Positions 55,107 through 64,000 of a stretch of 64,000 nt of DNA are shown piece by piece; position 1 is the stretch's first letter, and each line of letters opens with the position of its first letter. The stretch is from CAYWBU01 sp942491525 (GTDB lineage: Bacteria > Desulfobacterota > Desulfomonilia > UBA1062), in NCBI GenBank assembly GCA_942491525.1, contig CALOBW010000033.1:62001-126000 (forward strand). The letters are read 5' to 3'. The translations under genes were made by a program, and so were the position numbers. Below the pieces are notes generated by a model that worked only from the letters and a program-made list of their open reading frames with translations, was not told where the DNA came from and ran no database searches.

Positions 55107-56839
55107 TTTTCGATCTCGTAGAAGGATATCTTCTTGTAGATTGGGCGTCCGTGCGGACAGGTTGTGGGGGAACCGGCTTCATCCAGAGCCTTCAACAGGG
55201 CATTCTGCTCGGCAACCGTGATCTGATCGCCGGCTTTAATGCTTTTGTGGCAGGCGATGCTGGCCAGGATGTCATCCAGATAGTTGCCCTTGGAGATCTT
55301 GCCATCAATCACGCCATGCAAAAGCTCCATGATGATAGCCTTGATATTGCCCATCCTGAGCAGCACGGGGATGGATCTGATGGAGACGGCGCTTTCGCCG
55401 AATATCTCACACTCCAGCCCGATGGAGTTCAGATGGGCGGCGATGTCCTCAAAAGCCATAAACTCTGAACGGCTGAGCTCCATGATCATTGGCTGCATCA
55501 GGGTCTGTGCCGGCTGCTGATCAACCTTGCGTATATCTTTGAGCGCCTGATAATTCACCCGCTCATGGGCGGCATGCTGATCCAGAATGTAGAGCGCCTC
55601 ATCATCCTCCAGCAGAATGTATGATGAATTAAGCAGGCCAATTGCCCTTTTATCATCGTACCTGAAGGTTGGTCGCGGATCCTGGCTGAACATGCTGGTC
55701 TGCTGGTTTAATTGCTGCGGTCTGAACAGCGGCTGGCTGACCGGCCTGGGGCTTGGCGGCATATAGGACGGCTGCGTATAACTCTCGGCCGCCGCCATGG
55801 CCACCGGTTCCACTGGGGCCTGATAAACAGGCTCGACAAAAGCCGGCTGCTCATTGGGCTCAAGCAGATCCCTGACGGTGGCGGCAATGATACCGAAAAC
55901 CGCCGACGGATGGCGGAAGCGCACTTCAGCCTTGGCCGGGTGGACATTGACATCCACATCTTCCGGATCAATCTCCACAAAGAGGATGGCCACCGGAAAA
56001 CGGCGCTGCATCAGATAACCGCGAAAACCCTCAATCATGGCCGTGGTCAGAGTGGTATCCCTGACGGCCCGGCCGTTGACAAAGGGATAGATGTTGTTGC
56101 GGGTAGGGCGGGTCAGCTCTGGTCCTGCCACATAGCCGCTGATGCGAATACCGGGCTTCTGATTGACAAAGGGCACCATCTTGCCGCGACAATCCTTGCC
56201 CAGGATGCTCACGATGCGAGCAGGCAGGTCGGCGTCAGCCGGAAGTTTGAGCAGGGTGCGTCCGTTCATCTGCAGATTAAACTTAACCTGCGGCGATGCC
56301 AGGGCATATCGGGATACCACATCAACGATATTGCGCTGCTCGGTGGCGGTGGTTTTCAGGAACTTCTTACGGGCCGGGGTATTGAAGAAAAGGTCCCTGA
56401 CCTCGATGGTGGTGCCGACGGGCAGCCCCTTCTTGCCCTCTTTGAGAACCTGGCCGCCCTCCAATACAAGGTAGGCGCCCGATCCGGCATCTTCGTGCCG
56501 CGAAAAAACCGACGAACGGCTGACTGAGATGATGCTGGGCAGGGCCTCGCCGCGGAAACCGAGGCTGCGGATGGCGAACAGATCATCAACTGAGGCGATC
56601 TTACTGGTGGCATGCCTCAGGATGGCTGTCTTAAGATCATCGGCTGCCATGCCGCAACCGTTGTCGCTGACGCGGATCAAACCGATGCCGCCATCTTCAA
56701 CCTCGATTGAGATGGCATCGGCACCGGCATCCAGTGCATTTTCAACCAGCTCTTTGACCACCGATGCCGGCCGCTCGACAACTTCACCGGCGGCAATCTG
56801 GTTGATCAACTCCTGATCTAATACTTTGACTTTACTCAA
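55085..56839 (-). CDS. mutL: DNA mismatch repair protein MutL
   Basis: Links MutS recognition to strand cutting. The 584-residue protein has the GHL ATPase N-domain (AAGEVVERPASVVKELVENA, DNGCGM, TSKIASVDDL), a linker about 345-400 rich in Pro and Gln, and the C-terminal dimer and endonuclease part: DQHAAHERVNYQ (420-431), ACHKSIKAGDQ and CPHGRPI. The usual last Glu of DQHA(X)2E(X)4E is Gln431 here. It starts with TTG 56839 one base after the pgi stop, so the two are coupled. Confidence 0.94.
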   Translation of the reverse strand: MSKVKVLDQELINQIAAGEVVERPASVVKELVENALDAGADAISIEVEDGGIGLIRVSDNGCGMAADDLKTAILRHATSKIASVDDLFAIRSLGFRGEALPSIISVSRSSVFSRHEDAGSGAYLVLEGGQVLKEGKKGLPVGTTIEVRDLFFNTPARKKFLKTTATEQRNIVDVVSRYALASPQVKFNLQMNGRTLLKLPADADLPARIVSILGKDCRGKMVPFVNQKPGIRISGYVAGPELTRPTRNNIYPFVNGRAVRDTTLTTAMIEGFRGYLMQRRFPVAILFVEIDPEDVDVNVHPAKAEVRFRHPSAVFGIIAATVRDLLEPNEQPAFVEPVYQAPVEPVAMAAAESYTQPSYMPPSPRPVSQPLFRPQQLNQQTSMFSQDPRPTFRYDDKRAIGLLNSSYILLEDDEALYILDQHAAHERVNYQALKDIRKVDQQPAQTLMQPMIMELSRSEFMAFEDIAAHLNSIGLECEIFGESAVSIRSIPVLLRMGNIKAIIMELLHGVIDGKISKGNYLDDILASIACHKSIKAGDQITVAEQNALLKALDEAGSPTTCPHGRPIYKKISFYEIEKWIGRRP

Positions 56840-56840
56840 C

Positions 56841-58208
56841 TTAAAACTCGATTACCATCTCCTGATCAGGAGTATACTCGCTTCTGTGCTCTTCATAACC
56901 TTCGCGTCCCATCAGGCCGAAGGTGATGACCTTGCCCAATTCAACGCCGGGCTGGTCAAACGGATCGATATTGAGCAGATAGCCGGCAAAGGCAGTGGCA
57001 GCCTCGAAGAACATGAAAAGCGCCCCCATATTCTCGGCATTGATCTCATCAATTGAGATATGGCTGACCATGCGCTCATTCTTCATCAGAGCCGACATGG
57101 TGCCGCGGGCCTCGGCATTAATCAGGGTGCCGATCGATTTTTCGCAGAGATAGGCAACGCCCTCAACATCATCCATGATTTTAGGGATGGGAAGATCAGT
57201 CCTGAACTTGTCGACGGTTATGACATTGACAATCTTATCATAGGGCCCCTCCATGTAGAGCTGCACCTGGGAGTGCTGATCGGTGGCCCCCAAAGCCTTG
57301 ACCGGGGTCTGGCCCACATGCACGGTCTTGCCGTCCAGGGAGTTCTTCTTACCCAGACTTTCGGCCCAGATCTGCCGGTACCAGTCGGCCAGATCATAAA
57401 GAGCGTTGGAGTAGGGCATCAGGACAGATATATTGACCCCCCTCTTGAGTGCCAGGTAGTGAATGGCGCCGTAGAGGTAGGCCGGATTCTTAAAGATATC
57501 AGCATTGAGGCAGAGGTCTGCCATCTTGGATGCGCCCTGCATCATGGCGTTGATGTCAATATCCATCATGGCCGCCGGAAAGAGGCCCACCGGCGTCATG
57601 ACACTGAAACGTCCACCCACCGCCGGCGGAATATCCAGGGTGCGGACCCCCTCATCCTTGGCCATCTGGCGCAGAACTCCGCGCTCCGGGTCGGTCACAA
57701 ATACCAGATTGTCCTTGAAATCAGCGCCCAATGCACTCTTGAGCATATCAAGCACAACCATGAACTGGGCCGCCGGCTCAGCCGTGGTGCCGGATTTGCT
57801 GATAACGATAAAGAGTGTCTCCTTGATATCCAACTGACCGAAAACACTGGTCATATATTCAGGGTCAACATTTTCAAAGAAGAATAGTCGCGGTTCGCCA
57901 TGCAGGTTGTGCAGGGCATCTTTAAGGGCTGTGAATAGGGTCTTGGGGCCGAGCGATGATCCGCCGATTCCCAGGCTGACAACGTTCTTGAAGCGTGGTT
58001 TCAGTTCATCGGCCAGGGCCTGAACCTGATCGATCACATCCTGGCCGGCGGGCAGATCGTAAAACTGGATACGGCCGTCACTCTTGCGGCTGGTGATTTC
58101 ATCATGGGCCTTCTTGATTAACGGTTGAATGGCATCCAAGTCCGACTTGGCGATACCATGGTTGCCTACAAACTCAGTGGTGCAGCCTGAAAAATCAAAT
58201 CTAATCAT
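56841..58208 (-). CDS. pgi: Glucose-6-phosphate isomerase
   Basis: Interconverts glucose 6-phosphate and fructose 6-phosphate. The 455-residue protein has VVSLGIGGSSLGPKTLF (80-88), VISKSGTTAEPAAQF, GGRFSVMTPVGLFPAA, GATDQHSQVQLYMEGPYDK and an ending DQPGVELGKVITFG-type segment. The length fits the shorter bacterial forms. A very strong GGAGG site precedes the ATG. Spacer 58209-58334 holds nothing I recognise. Confidence 0.95.
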   Translation of the reverse strand: MIRFDFSGCTTEFVGNHGIAKSDLDAIQPLIKKAHDEITSRKSDGRIQFYDLPAGQDVIDQVQALADELKPRFKNVVSLGIGGSSLGPKTLFTALKDALHNLHGEPRLFFFENVDPEYMTSVFGQLDIKETLFIVISKSGTTAEPAAQFMVVLDMLKSALGADFKDNLVFVTDPERGVLRQMAKDEGVRTLDIPPAVGGRFSVMTPVGLFPAAMMDIDINAMMQGASKMADLCLNADIFKNPAYLYGAIHYLALKRGVNISVLMPYSNALYDLADWYRQIWAESLGKKNSLDGKTVHVGQTPVKALGATDQHSQVQLYMEGPYDKIVNVITVDKFRTDLPIPKIMDDVEGVAYLCEKSIGTLINAEARGTMSALMKNERMVSHISIDEINAENMGALFMFFEAATAFAGYLLNIDPFDQPGVELGKVITFGLMGREGYEEHRSEYTPDQEMVIEF

Positions 58209-58334
58209 CGGTAAACCTCCAAATTATTACTGGCAAAGGTATCGCTAAGAAGGGCCAATGTCAATGATTGGAGCAATTAATTTTTAGTCATACAAATCAA
58301 ATTATCTGTATAAACGGCTATCTATGTTTTGCAA

Positions 58335-58943
58335 CTATATTATCTTATTAAGCTGGGGCTGGGAGTTGCCGGCGATAGCCGCATAGAGGTTGACCGCTTT
58401 GCGCGTGAGTGAGCCATCATGCGCTGCTTCGGTTGCGCCATCATCCGTACCATCTACCGCCTCACGCTGCCTGGCGGCAATCTCCTGACTGGCCTGTGCG
58501 GCTCTGGCGGCAGCCTGGGCGGCAACTTTGCGGTCCTGCGGACTGGGATTGGCCGGGGCCAGGGCAGCCCGCTTAACTTGATTCATCTTTTGCAGAGTCT
58601 CTTCGGGGGTCTGTCCCTTGGAGCTGTCGATGGGAACTTCGCCGCCGGTGGCATAGAGTACGCCGTCAGGACCGCGGGTAAAACTGAAGCTTGCTCCACC
58701 ACGGGTGATGCCCGAACCTGCGGCCATATGCGCCGCCTCATGGGTGCGGACCTCCTGGTCGATACGCTTTAGCTCTGCAACCTTACGCTGTTCGCTATCA
58801 GTCAGCGCTTCCTCTTCACTTGAGGGCGACAACGAGACACGGTCGGGCGGCTGTTCAGTTTTGTCGGCTGGTTCCAGAGGCGGATCCCCGTAAGATCGGG
58901 GGCGCTGATACATCTGAGTTGAGTTAATCTGATCAATCTTCAT
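58335..58943 (-). CDS. SprA-related putative metalloprotease-like protein (PF12118 type)
   Basis: The 202-residue protein is polar and disordered at both ends and has the family core: KRIDQEVRTHEAAHMAAGSG with an HExxH-like HEAAH, FSFTRGPDGVLYATGGEVPID, and Lys/Ala-rich helices (RKVAAQAAARAAQASQEIAA). The HEAAH motif suggests metal binding, but protease activity has not been shown. AGGAGG precedes the ATG. No signal peptide. It is upstream of pgi by 126 bases. Confidence 0.85.
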   Translation of the reverse strand: MKIDQINSTQMYQRPRSYGDPPLEPADKTEQPPDRVSLSPSSEEEALTDSEQRKVAELKRIDQEVRTHEAAHMAAGSGITRGGASFSFTRGPDGVLYATGGEVPIDSSKGQTPEETLQKMNQVKRAALAPANPSPQDRKVAAQAAARAAQASQEIAARQREAVDGTDDGATEAAHDGSLTRKAVNLYAAIAGNSQPQLNKII

Positions 58944-59201
58944 CTATACCTCCTGAAGATGATCCCTTCATTAATCATATCGGCTATTATTAGCAGCTCT
59001 AAAGAAATTTATCAAATCAGATGCGCAGGATTGGCCGTTTTGACGTCAACTAATACCAGAGTTCATCTGCGGCCGCAAATCAGTCAATTTTTAAGTCGTC
59101 GTTGAAGGATCTTGGCGGGGCGACTCATCAATGTTGATCAATTGGTAGCCGGAACGCTATTTAACATAACATATATTATCGGAACACATGGCCATATTTA
59201 A

Positions 59202-59222
59202 AGGGGAGCAATGCGCTCCCCT
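59202..59222 (-). terminator. Possible terminator after argJ
   Basis: On the minus strand an 8-base-pair stem (AGGGGAGC with GCTCCCCT) with 5-base loop is followed by TTTAAAT, a short T tract. It lies just beyond the argJ stop. The spacer 59223-59230 and the region 58944-59201 hold no other feature that I recognise. Confidence 0.6.
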
Positions 59223-59230
59223 CTGCTTAC

Positions 59231-60379
59231 TCAGGTACGGTACTCGGCATTGATCTTGACGTACTCATATGAAAAGTCGGTTGTCCAAGCCCTGAAGCTG
59301 CCCGGACCGCTACCCAGAACAACCTCAATCGCAACGTCATGCGCAGTCAAAATTTCATGGACCTTCTCTTCACTGAAGCCTTCGGCCTCGCGGCCACCCA
59401 CGACCACATCCAAACCACCAATCCTGATGATTACATCAGAAGGATCAAACACGGCCCCGCTGTATCCGGCCGCACAGAGGATACGTCCCCAATTGGGGTC
59501 CTCACCAAAGAGCGCAGTTTTAACCAGCGGCGACTTGGCAATGCTCATGGCTACCTTAACCGCATCATCATGCGTAGCGGCACCATTGACATCTATGCAG
59601 GCCAGCTTGGTGGCGCCTTCACCGTCACGCACAACCATCTGGGCCAAATCATGGATCACCGAATGGATCGCACAGCGCAAGTCGTCAAGTTCACAATCAA
59701 CATAACCGGAAGCCATGGCCAGCAAGGTATCATTGGTGGAGGTATCGCCATCAACAGTGATGGCATTAAAGGTAGACATAATTGACTCGCTCACAATGTT
59801 GTCGAGCGTCGCTTTATCTACAACCGCATCGGTCATTACTATGGCCAATGTGGTTGCCATGTTGGGCGAAATCATGCCCGAGCCTTTGGCCACACCGACA
59901 ACCTTGGCATCGCCGCAGGATCTACGAGCCACCTTTATGCAGGTATCGGTTGTTAAGATTGATTCGGCAAAAGCATCAAGGTTAACCCCAAGATTATCTT
60001 TTAATTGATGCGCCTTAGCGCACATACGTTCAACCGGCAGAGCCACCCCGATGACACCGGTAGAGAGCGGCACCACACTGTCCATACTAACATCCAGCTC
60101 TTGGGCGACGGCACTCATGACGGCCTTGGCATCAGTGATCCCGGCTTCGCCGGTGCAGGCGTTGGCATTGCCGGCATTAGTCACAATGGCCCTGGCCGAG
60201 CCGACGGCAACCTGCTGCATGCCAATCAGAACCGGAGCAGCCTTGACTACATTCTGGGTAAAAACACCAGCCAAGACCGCATCCCGGTCACAGTAGACCA
60301 GTCCCATGTCCAGCCTGGTCACGGCTGGTGACTTTACTCCGGCGTTAACCGATGCAACGCGAAATCCTTTGGGCAGCAT
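59231..60379 (-). CDS. argJ: Bifunctional ornithine acetyltransferase/N-acetylglutamate synthase
   Basis: Recycles the acetyl group in arginine synthesis. The 382-residue precursor cleaves itself at Ala-Thr in DGEGATKLACIDVNGA. Other features: GVKSPAVTRLDMGLVYCD, FTQNVVKAAPV, IVTNAGNANACTGEAGI, SVVPLSTGVIGVALPV and KGSGMISPNMATTLAIVMTDA. ATG 60379 is chosen; a start 18 codons upstream overlaps secA. It follows the secA stop by two bases. Confidence 0.95.
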   Translation of the reverse strand: MLPKGFRVASVNAGVKSPAVTRLDMGLVYCDRDAVLAGVFTQNVVKAAPVLIGMQQVAVGSARAIVTNAGNANACTGEAGITDAKAVMSAVAQELDVSMDSVVPLSTGVIGVALPVERMCAKAHQLKDNLGVNLDAFAESILTTDTCIKVARRSCGDAKVVGVAKGSGMISPNMATTLAIVMTDAVVDKATLDNIVSESIMSTFNAITVDGDTSTNDTLLAMASGYVDCELDDLRCAIHSVIHDLAQMVVRDGEGATKLACIDVNGAATHDDAVKVAMSIAKSPLVKTALFGEDPNWGRILCAAGYSGAVFDPSDVIIRIGGLDVVVGGREAEGFSEEKVHEILTAHDVAIEVVLGSGPGSFRAWTTDFSYEYVKINAEYRT

Positions 60380-60381
60380 AT

Positions 60382-63003
60382 TTAACTTCTCCCGCAACAC
60401 TGCTTGAACTTTTTGCCGGAGCCGCAGGGACACTGGTCGTTGCGGCCGACCTTTCTGCCATCGCGCTTAACAGTTTCGGGCGAACTCTCAGCGCGACCTC
60501 GCCCCATCTGCATGCGCTGATTGCGCTCACGTCGATCGATTCTTTCAACATCCTCTTCACGCTGTATCTGAATCTTAAACAACCGTTCAAGCGAGAGCTC
60601 AGTCATCCGTGAATGCATTGCCATAAAGAGCTCGAACCCCTCGCGCTGATACTCGCGCAGCGGATTTTTCTGACCATAGCCGCGCAGGCCAATGCCATCC
60701 TTGAGGTGATCCATGCTGAGCAGGTGATCCTTCCAGAGGCTGTCCAGCGTCATCAGCAGAATCTGCCGCTCAACCATGCGCATAACCGGCTCGCTGAATT
60801 CATCCTCGCGCTCCTGATAGCGTGCAGCAACCATCTCATTGATAAGATCCCTAAGGGCAGCATCGCCTTTGGATGAACCGGGCTGATAATCAACTTCCAG
60901 ATCAAAAGTATTCTTAAGGGCGGCGTTGAGACCCTCCATATCCAGGGGGGCACCCTTGTGTCCGGCATACTCTCCTACAGCGTCATCAATAAAATCGTCT
61001 GCAAGCTCGAGCACATACTCCTTCAGATTCTCATCGGAAAGGATGTCTCGGCGCTGAGTGTAGATGGCCTCGCGCTGCTTATTCATGACATCATCATACT
61101 CAAGCAGATGTTTACGGATATCAAAGTTGCGGGCCTCGACCTTTTTCTGGGCGTTCTCGATGCTCTTGGAGATCAAGTTGTGCTCAATGGGCTCGTTCTC
61201 CTCAACACCGAGTCGATCCATGATGGCCGAGATGCGTTCAGAGCCGAAAATCCGCAGCAGGTCGTCCTCAAGTGAGAGATAAAAGCGCGACTCGCCGGGG
61301 TCTCCCTGGCGCCCTGCCCGGCCCCTGAGCTGGTTATCGATACGCCTGCTCTCGGAGCGCTCAGTGCCCAGAATCATCAGACCGCCAGCCGCCAGCACCT
61401 CTTCATGTTCCTGAGCACACTGTTCCTTAAGCTGTGCCAGGACCTCTTGATAGTTGTCGACCCCGGCCTTCTGTTTGGCCATAAACTCCGGGTTACCGCC
61501 CAGAACGATGTCAGTACCACGACCTGCCATGTTGGTGGCAATGGTCACCGAGCCCTTGCGCCCGGCCTGGGCGACAATTTCGGCCTCACGCTCATGCTGT
61601 TTTGCATTCAGAACATGATGCCGGATGGCTTTCTTCTTGAGCATTCTGGAAACTTTTTCCGAATCCTCGATTGAGTTTGTGCCCACCAGAACGGGCTGCC
61701 CCTTCTTATGCGAAGTTATAATCTGCTCAATCACCGCACGATACTTCTCGGTTCCTGACTTATAAATCACATCCGGATAGTCCTTGCGGCCCAGCGGCTT
61801 ATTGGTCGGCACGACGCAGACGTCCAGATTGTAGATATTTTTAAATTCGAGTGCTTCAGTATCAGCCGTACCGGTCATGCCGGCCAGCTTGTCATACATG
61901 CGGAAATAGTTCTGGAAGGTGACCGAAGCCAGAGTCTGATTCTCATTCTCGACCTTGACACCCTCCTTGGCCTCCAATGCCTGATGCAGGCCTTCAGAGT
62001 AGCGCCGGCCCGGCATCAAACGGCCGGTAAACTCGTCGACAATGACGACCTCACCATCCTTAAGCACATAGTCGACATCTTTGGAGAATAGAATGTGCGC
62101 TCTAAGGGCCTGGTTAAGATGGTGAATTGTTTCAAACTCTGCCGGGTCATAGAGATTTTCCTTGCCGGTGATATCCTGCAGAATCTCTACGCCCTCTTCC
62201 GAGAACATGACCGTATTGGCCTTTTCATCCCGGGTATAAAGTTCATCATTACCGCTATGACGGTGCAAAAACTTGGTAATAACCTCATTTGCATCATAGT
62301 ATTTGGTGGTGGAGTCTTCAGATGGCCCGGAGATGATCAGCGGCGTACGGGCCTCGTCGATCAAAATCGAGTCAACCTCATCAACAATGGCATAGTTGAA
62401 ATCACGCTGCACATAGTCGGCAAAGGTGAACTTCATGTTGTCACGCAGATAATCAAAGCCAAACTCATTATTGGTACCATAGGTGATATCGGCAGCGTAG
62501 GCCTCTTTGCGCTCGGCATCATTCAGCCCATGCACGATTACACCGACACTTAAGCCCAGAAAGCGATAGACCTGCCCCATCCACTCGGAGTCACGCGATG
62601 CAAGATAGTCATTTACTGTGACCACATGCACGCCACGACCGGTCAGAGCATTCAGATAGACAGGCAGAGTGGCCACCAGGGTCTTACCCTCACCCGTTTT
62701 CATTTCGGCAATGTTGCCCTGATGCAGAATCAGACCGCCAATCAGCTGCACATCAAATGGTCGCATGCCCAACACACGGCGGGCCGCCTCTCGCACTGTG
62801 GCAAACGCCTCTGGCAGAATATCATCCAGGCTCTCTCCCTCTTCCAGGCGAGCCCTGAATGCGGGAGTCATGGACTTGAGCTCATCATCACTCATGGATC
62901 TGAAACGATCCTCAAGGCCATTAATCTGATTGACGATGGGTTGCAATGATTTAATTACACGGTCATTTTTACTGCCGACAAGTTTAATAATCCAGTCAAA
63001 CAT
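60382..63003 (-). CDS. secA: Protein translocase ATPase SecA
   Basis: Motor of the Sec export pathway, at the inner membrane with SecYEG. The 873-residue protein has Walker A MKTGEGKTLVATLP (101-114), the VVDEVDSILIDEARTPLIISG motif, the preprotein-crosslinking domain, AGRGTDIVLGGNPE, GRAGRQGDPGESRFYLS, and the C-terminal zinc motif CPCGSGKKFKQCCG (SEC-C), which binds SecB or ribosome. Ends two bases before argJ. Confidence 0.97.
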   Translation of the reverse strand: MFDWIIKLVGSKNDRVIKSLQPIVNQINGLEDRFRSMSDDELKSMTPAFRARLEEGESLDDILPEAFATVREAARRVLGMRPFDVQLIGGLILHQGNIAEMKTGEGKTLVATLPVYLNALTGRGVHVVTVNDYLASRDSEWMGQVYRFLGLSVGVIVHGLNDAERKEAYAADITYGTNNEFGFDYLRDNMKFTFADYVQRDFNYAIVDEVDSILIDEARTPLIISGPSEDSTTKYYDANEVITKFLHRHSGNDELYTRDEKANTVMFSEEGVEILQDITGKENLYDPAEFETIHHLNQALRAHILFSKDVDYVLKDGEVVIVDEFTGRLMPGRRYSEGLHQALEAKEGVKVENENQTLASVTFQNYFRMYDKLAGMTGTADTEALEFKNIYNLDVCVVPTNKPLGRKDYPDVIYKSGTEKYRAVIEQIITSHKKGQPVLVGTNSIEDSEKVSRMLKKKAIRHHVLNAKQHEREAEIVAQAGRKGSVTIATNMAGRGTDIVLGGNPEFMAKQKAGVDNYQEVLAQLKEQCAQEHEEVLAAGGLMILGTERSESRRIDNQLRGRAGRQGDPGESRFYLSLEDDLLRIFGSERISAIMDRLGVEENEPIEHNLISKSIENAQKKVEARNFDIRKHLLEYDDVMNKQREAIYTQRRDILSDENLKEYVLELADDFIDDAVGEYAGHKGAPLDMEGLNAALKNTFDLEVDYQPGSSKGDAALRDLINEMVAARYQEREDEFSEPVMRMVERQILLMTLDSLWKDHLLSMDHLKDGIGLRGYGQKNPLREYQREGFELFMAMHSRMTELSLERLFKIQIQREEDVERIDRRERNQRMQMGRGRAESSPETVKRDGRKVGRNDQCPCGSGKKFKQCCGRS

Positions 63004-63058
63004 AGATACACATCATCCTTTAGAAAATTGCTGGAAAGAAGATAGAATATGGCTAGGC

Positions 63059-63964
63059 TTATTTCAACATGTATCTTTGCGGATTGACATGAATACCGTT
63101 AACCATAACCTCATAATGAACATGCGGACCGGTTGAACGGCCAGTATTGCCGATCAGCGCAATCCGGTCCCCCTTCTTAACCTGCTGTCCAATCTGAACG
63201 GTGCTGTTCTGCAGGTGACCGTAGCGGGTAACCATGCCAAAGCCGTGGTTGACGACCAGGAAATTGCCATAGGCCCCATTCTTGCGGTAGGAGGTGATCA
63301 CTCCGTCAGCCGGAGCATATATCGGAGTACCGCGTCGCGCGGCGATATCGATACCCTTATGAAAGTCACGACGGCCGGTGAACGGCGAATTGCGCCAACC
63401 GTAGCGCGATGAGATCCAGCCACGGGCCGGCCAGGTTGAAGGAGTATGGGCCATCAGTGAACGTTTGCGCTCCATCTGCGTCAACAGATCTTTGGTGATC
63501 TTCTTCTCGATATCGATATTATCTTCGATCTGACGAATATTGGAGTGCAGCTTGCGGGTAAGAATCTTATCGGTTACGATCTCACTTTCAAGGCTCTCCT
63601 TGACTGAGCCGGGCTCACCGCCACCAACACCCACAATCTCCTCCTGACTGCCAAGATCCAGCTTGGCAATCTCGGAGAGATGGATATTGTAACTTCTGAG
63701 TTCATTCATCTCACTATCAAGAGTCACAACCTTTTCAGTCAGCAGTGCGAGCTGCTTCTTTTGGTCTTTATTGACATCTTTAATGCTGCTGACGCGAGCC
63801 AGATCGGCACGCAGACTATAGAGCCGATAGCCGGCAACACCTGAAAAGATAAAGAGACCGAGAATCAGACAGAGGCAGGCGCTGATCAAGGGCATTGAGA
63901 TAGTTGTTTTTTTCATTCCCTGATTGTTTTCCGGGATAACTAATATGGTCCACCGTGATTTCAT
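63059..63964 (-). CDS. Membrane-anchored M23 family (LytM-type) peptidase with coiled coil
   Basis: The 301-residue protein has an N-terminal membrane helix (about residues 23-45, MPLISACLCLILGLFIFSG), a coiled-coil region (about 50-100, VNKDQKKQLALLTEKVVTLD) and a C-terminal M23 domain with RYGWRNSPFTGRRDFHKGID, NHGFGMVTRYGHL and TGRSTGPHVHYEV. The His/Asp/His set of active M23 peptidases is complete (HKGIDIA and HVHYEV). It would cut peptidoglycan bridges in the periplasm or regulate such enzymes. GAGGAG precedes ATG 63964. secA starts 55 bases downstream. Confidence 0.92.
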   Translation of the reverse strand: MKSRWTILVIPENNQGMKKTTISMPLISACLCLILGLFIFSGVAGYRLYSLRADLARVSSIKDVNKDQKKQLALLTEKVVTLDSEMNELRSYNIHLSEIAKLDLGSQEEIVGVGGGEPGSVKESLESEIVTDKILTRKLHSNIRQIEDNIDIEKKITKDLLTQMERKRSLMAHTPSTWPARGWISSRYGWRNSPFTGRRDFHKGIDIAARRGTPIYAPADGVITSYRKNGAYGNFLVVNHGFGMVTRYGHLQNSTVQIGQQVKKGDRIALIGNTGRSTGPHVHYEVMVNGIHVNPQRYMLK

Positions 63965-64000
63965 ACTACTCCTCTATCCCAATTGACTCATTGACGGCCC

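Overview
The window is not one genome. Positions 1 to about 23,910 and about 23,911 to 64,000 appear to come from two unrelated bacteria joined by an assembly error. The first part is GC-rich and mostly minus-strand. Many of its genes are broken by single-base frameshifts that leave the protein recognisable in alternating frames. Its gene content (Uma2-family nuclease, FitA/PIN toxin pair, DUF255 thioredoxin-like protein, Mrp, NuoD/NuoI, a membrane-fused HdrD-like protein) and its short palindromic and G-rich intergenic repeats suggest Chloroflexota, perhaps Anaerolineae or Caldilineae; this is inference. The second part has uninterrupted genes and a gene order (rplU-rpmA-obgE-proB-proA-nadD-rsfS-rlmH; M23 peptidase-secA-argJ; mutL-miaA) like that of Desulfuromonadia and other former Deltaproteobacteria. 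The join lies at about 23,906-23,918, where the last 21 codons of a nuoD gene run directly into the 3' end of an unrelated plsB gene.

Part 1, 1-23.9 kb. A plus-strand DUF255/thioredoxin gene in many frames (352-2446) faces a long minus-strand series. In transcription order this is: nuoD 3' end and nuoI; an UPF0173 hydrolase; a membrane-anchored DUF1858-like protein; a small double-CXXC protein; an FAD oxidoreductase; mrp and a Zn/Cd-type P-ATPase; an HdrD-like membrane Fe-S oxidoreductase; an aldo/keto reductase; an Nfu-N protein, a Uma2 nuclease and an Ntn-hydrolase; E2 and E3 of a 2-oxoacid dehydrogenase; a phosphohexomutase; tatD with a polyprenyl synthetase; and a family 2 glycosyltransferase. 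A plus-strand antitoxin/toxin pair at 12.4-13.1 kb has a palindromic operator over its promoter.

Part 2, 23.9-64 kb. plsB and uvrC diverge from pth and hppA. Next come a YaiI protein, an ion-antiporter-like protein and MarC, then an AT-rich patch with a ParB-like protein, then an acyltransferase and a J-domain/degenerate-MinD fusion. Small and cysteine-rich proteins lead into an overlapping nadC-nadA-nadB operon. The ribosomal protein, Obg, proline and NAD cluster (41.5-46.8 kb) follows, then a KamA-like radical SAM protein, a two-repeat cysteine protein, bioY, a PAS-PAS-GAF histidine kinase and a tRNA-Val. The minus strand from 64 to 51 kb carries an M23 peptidase, secA, argJ, a SprA-like protein, pgi, mutL, miaA, ttcA, a Sua5-like protein and an RNase G-like protein: envelope export, DNA repair, tRNA modification and RNA processing.

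I saw no CRISPR array, prophage, insertion sequence or recognisable defence island. The most unusual items are the chimeric join, the J-domain/pseudo-MinD fusion (35.5 kb), the duplicated CQLG-motif protein (48.1 kb) and the cysteine-rich protein coupled to the nad operon (37 kb).
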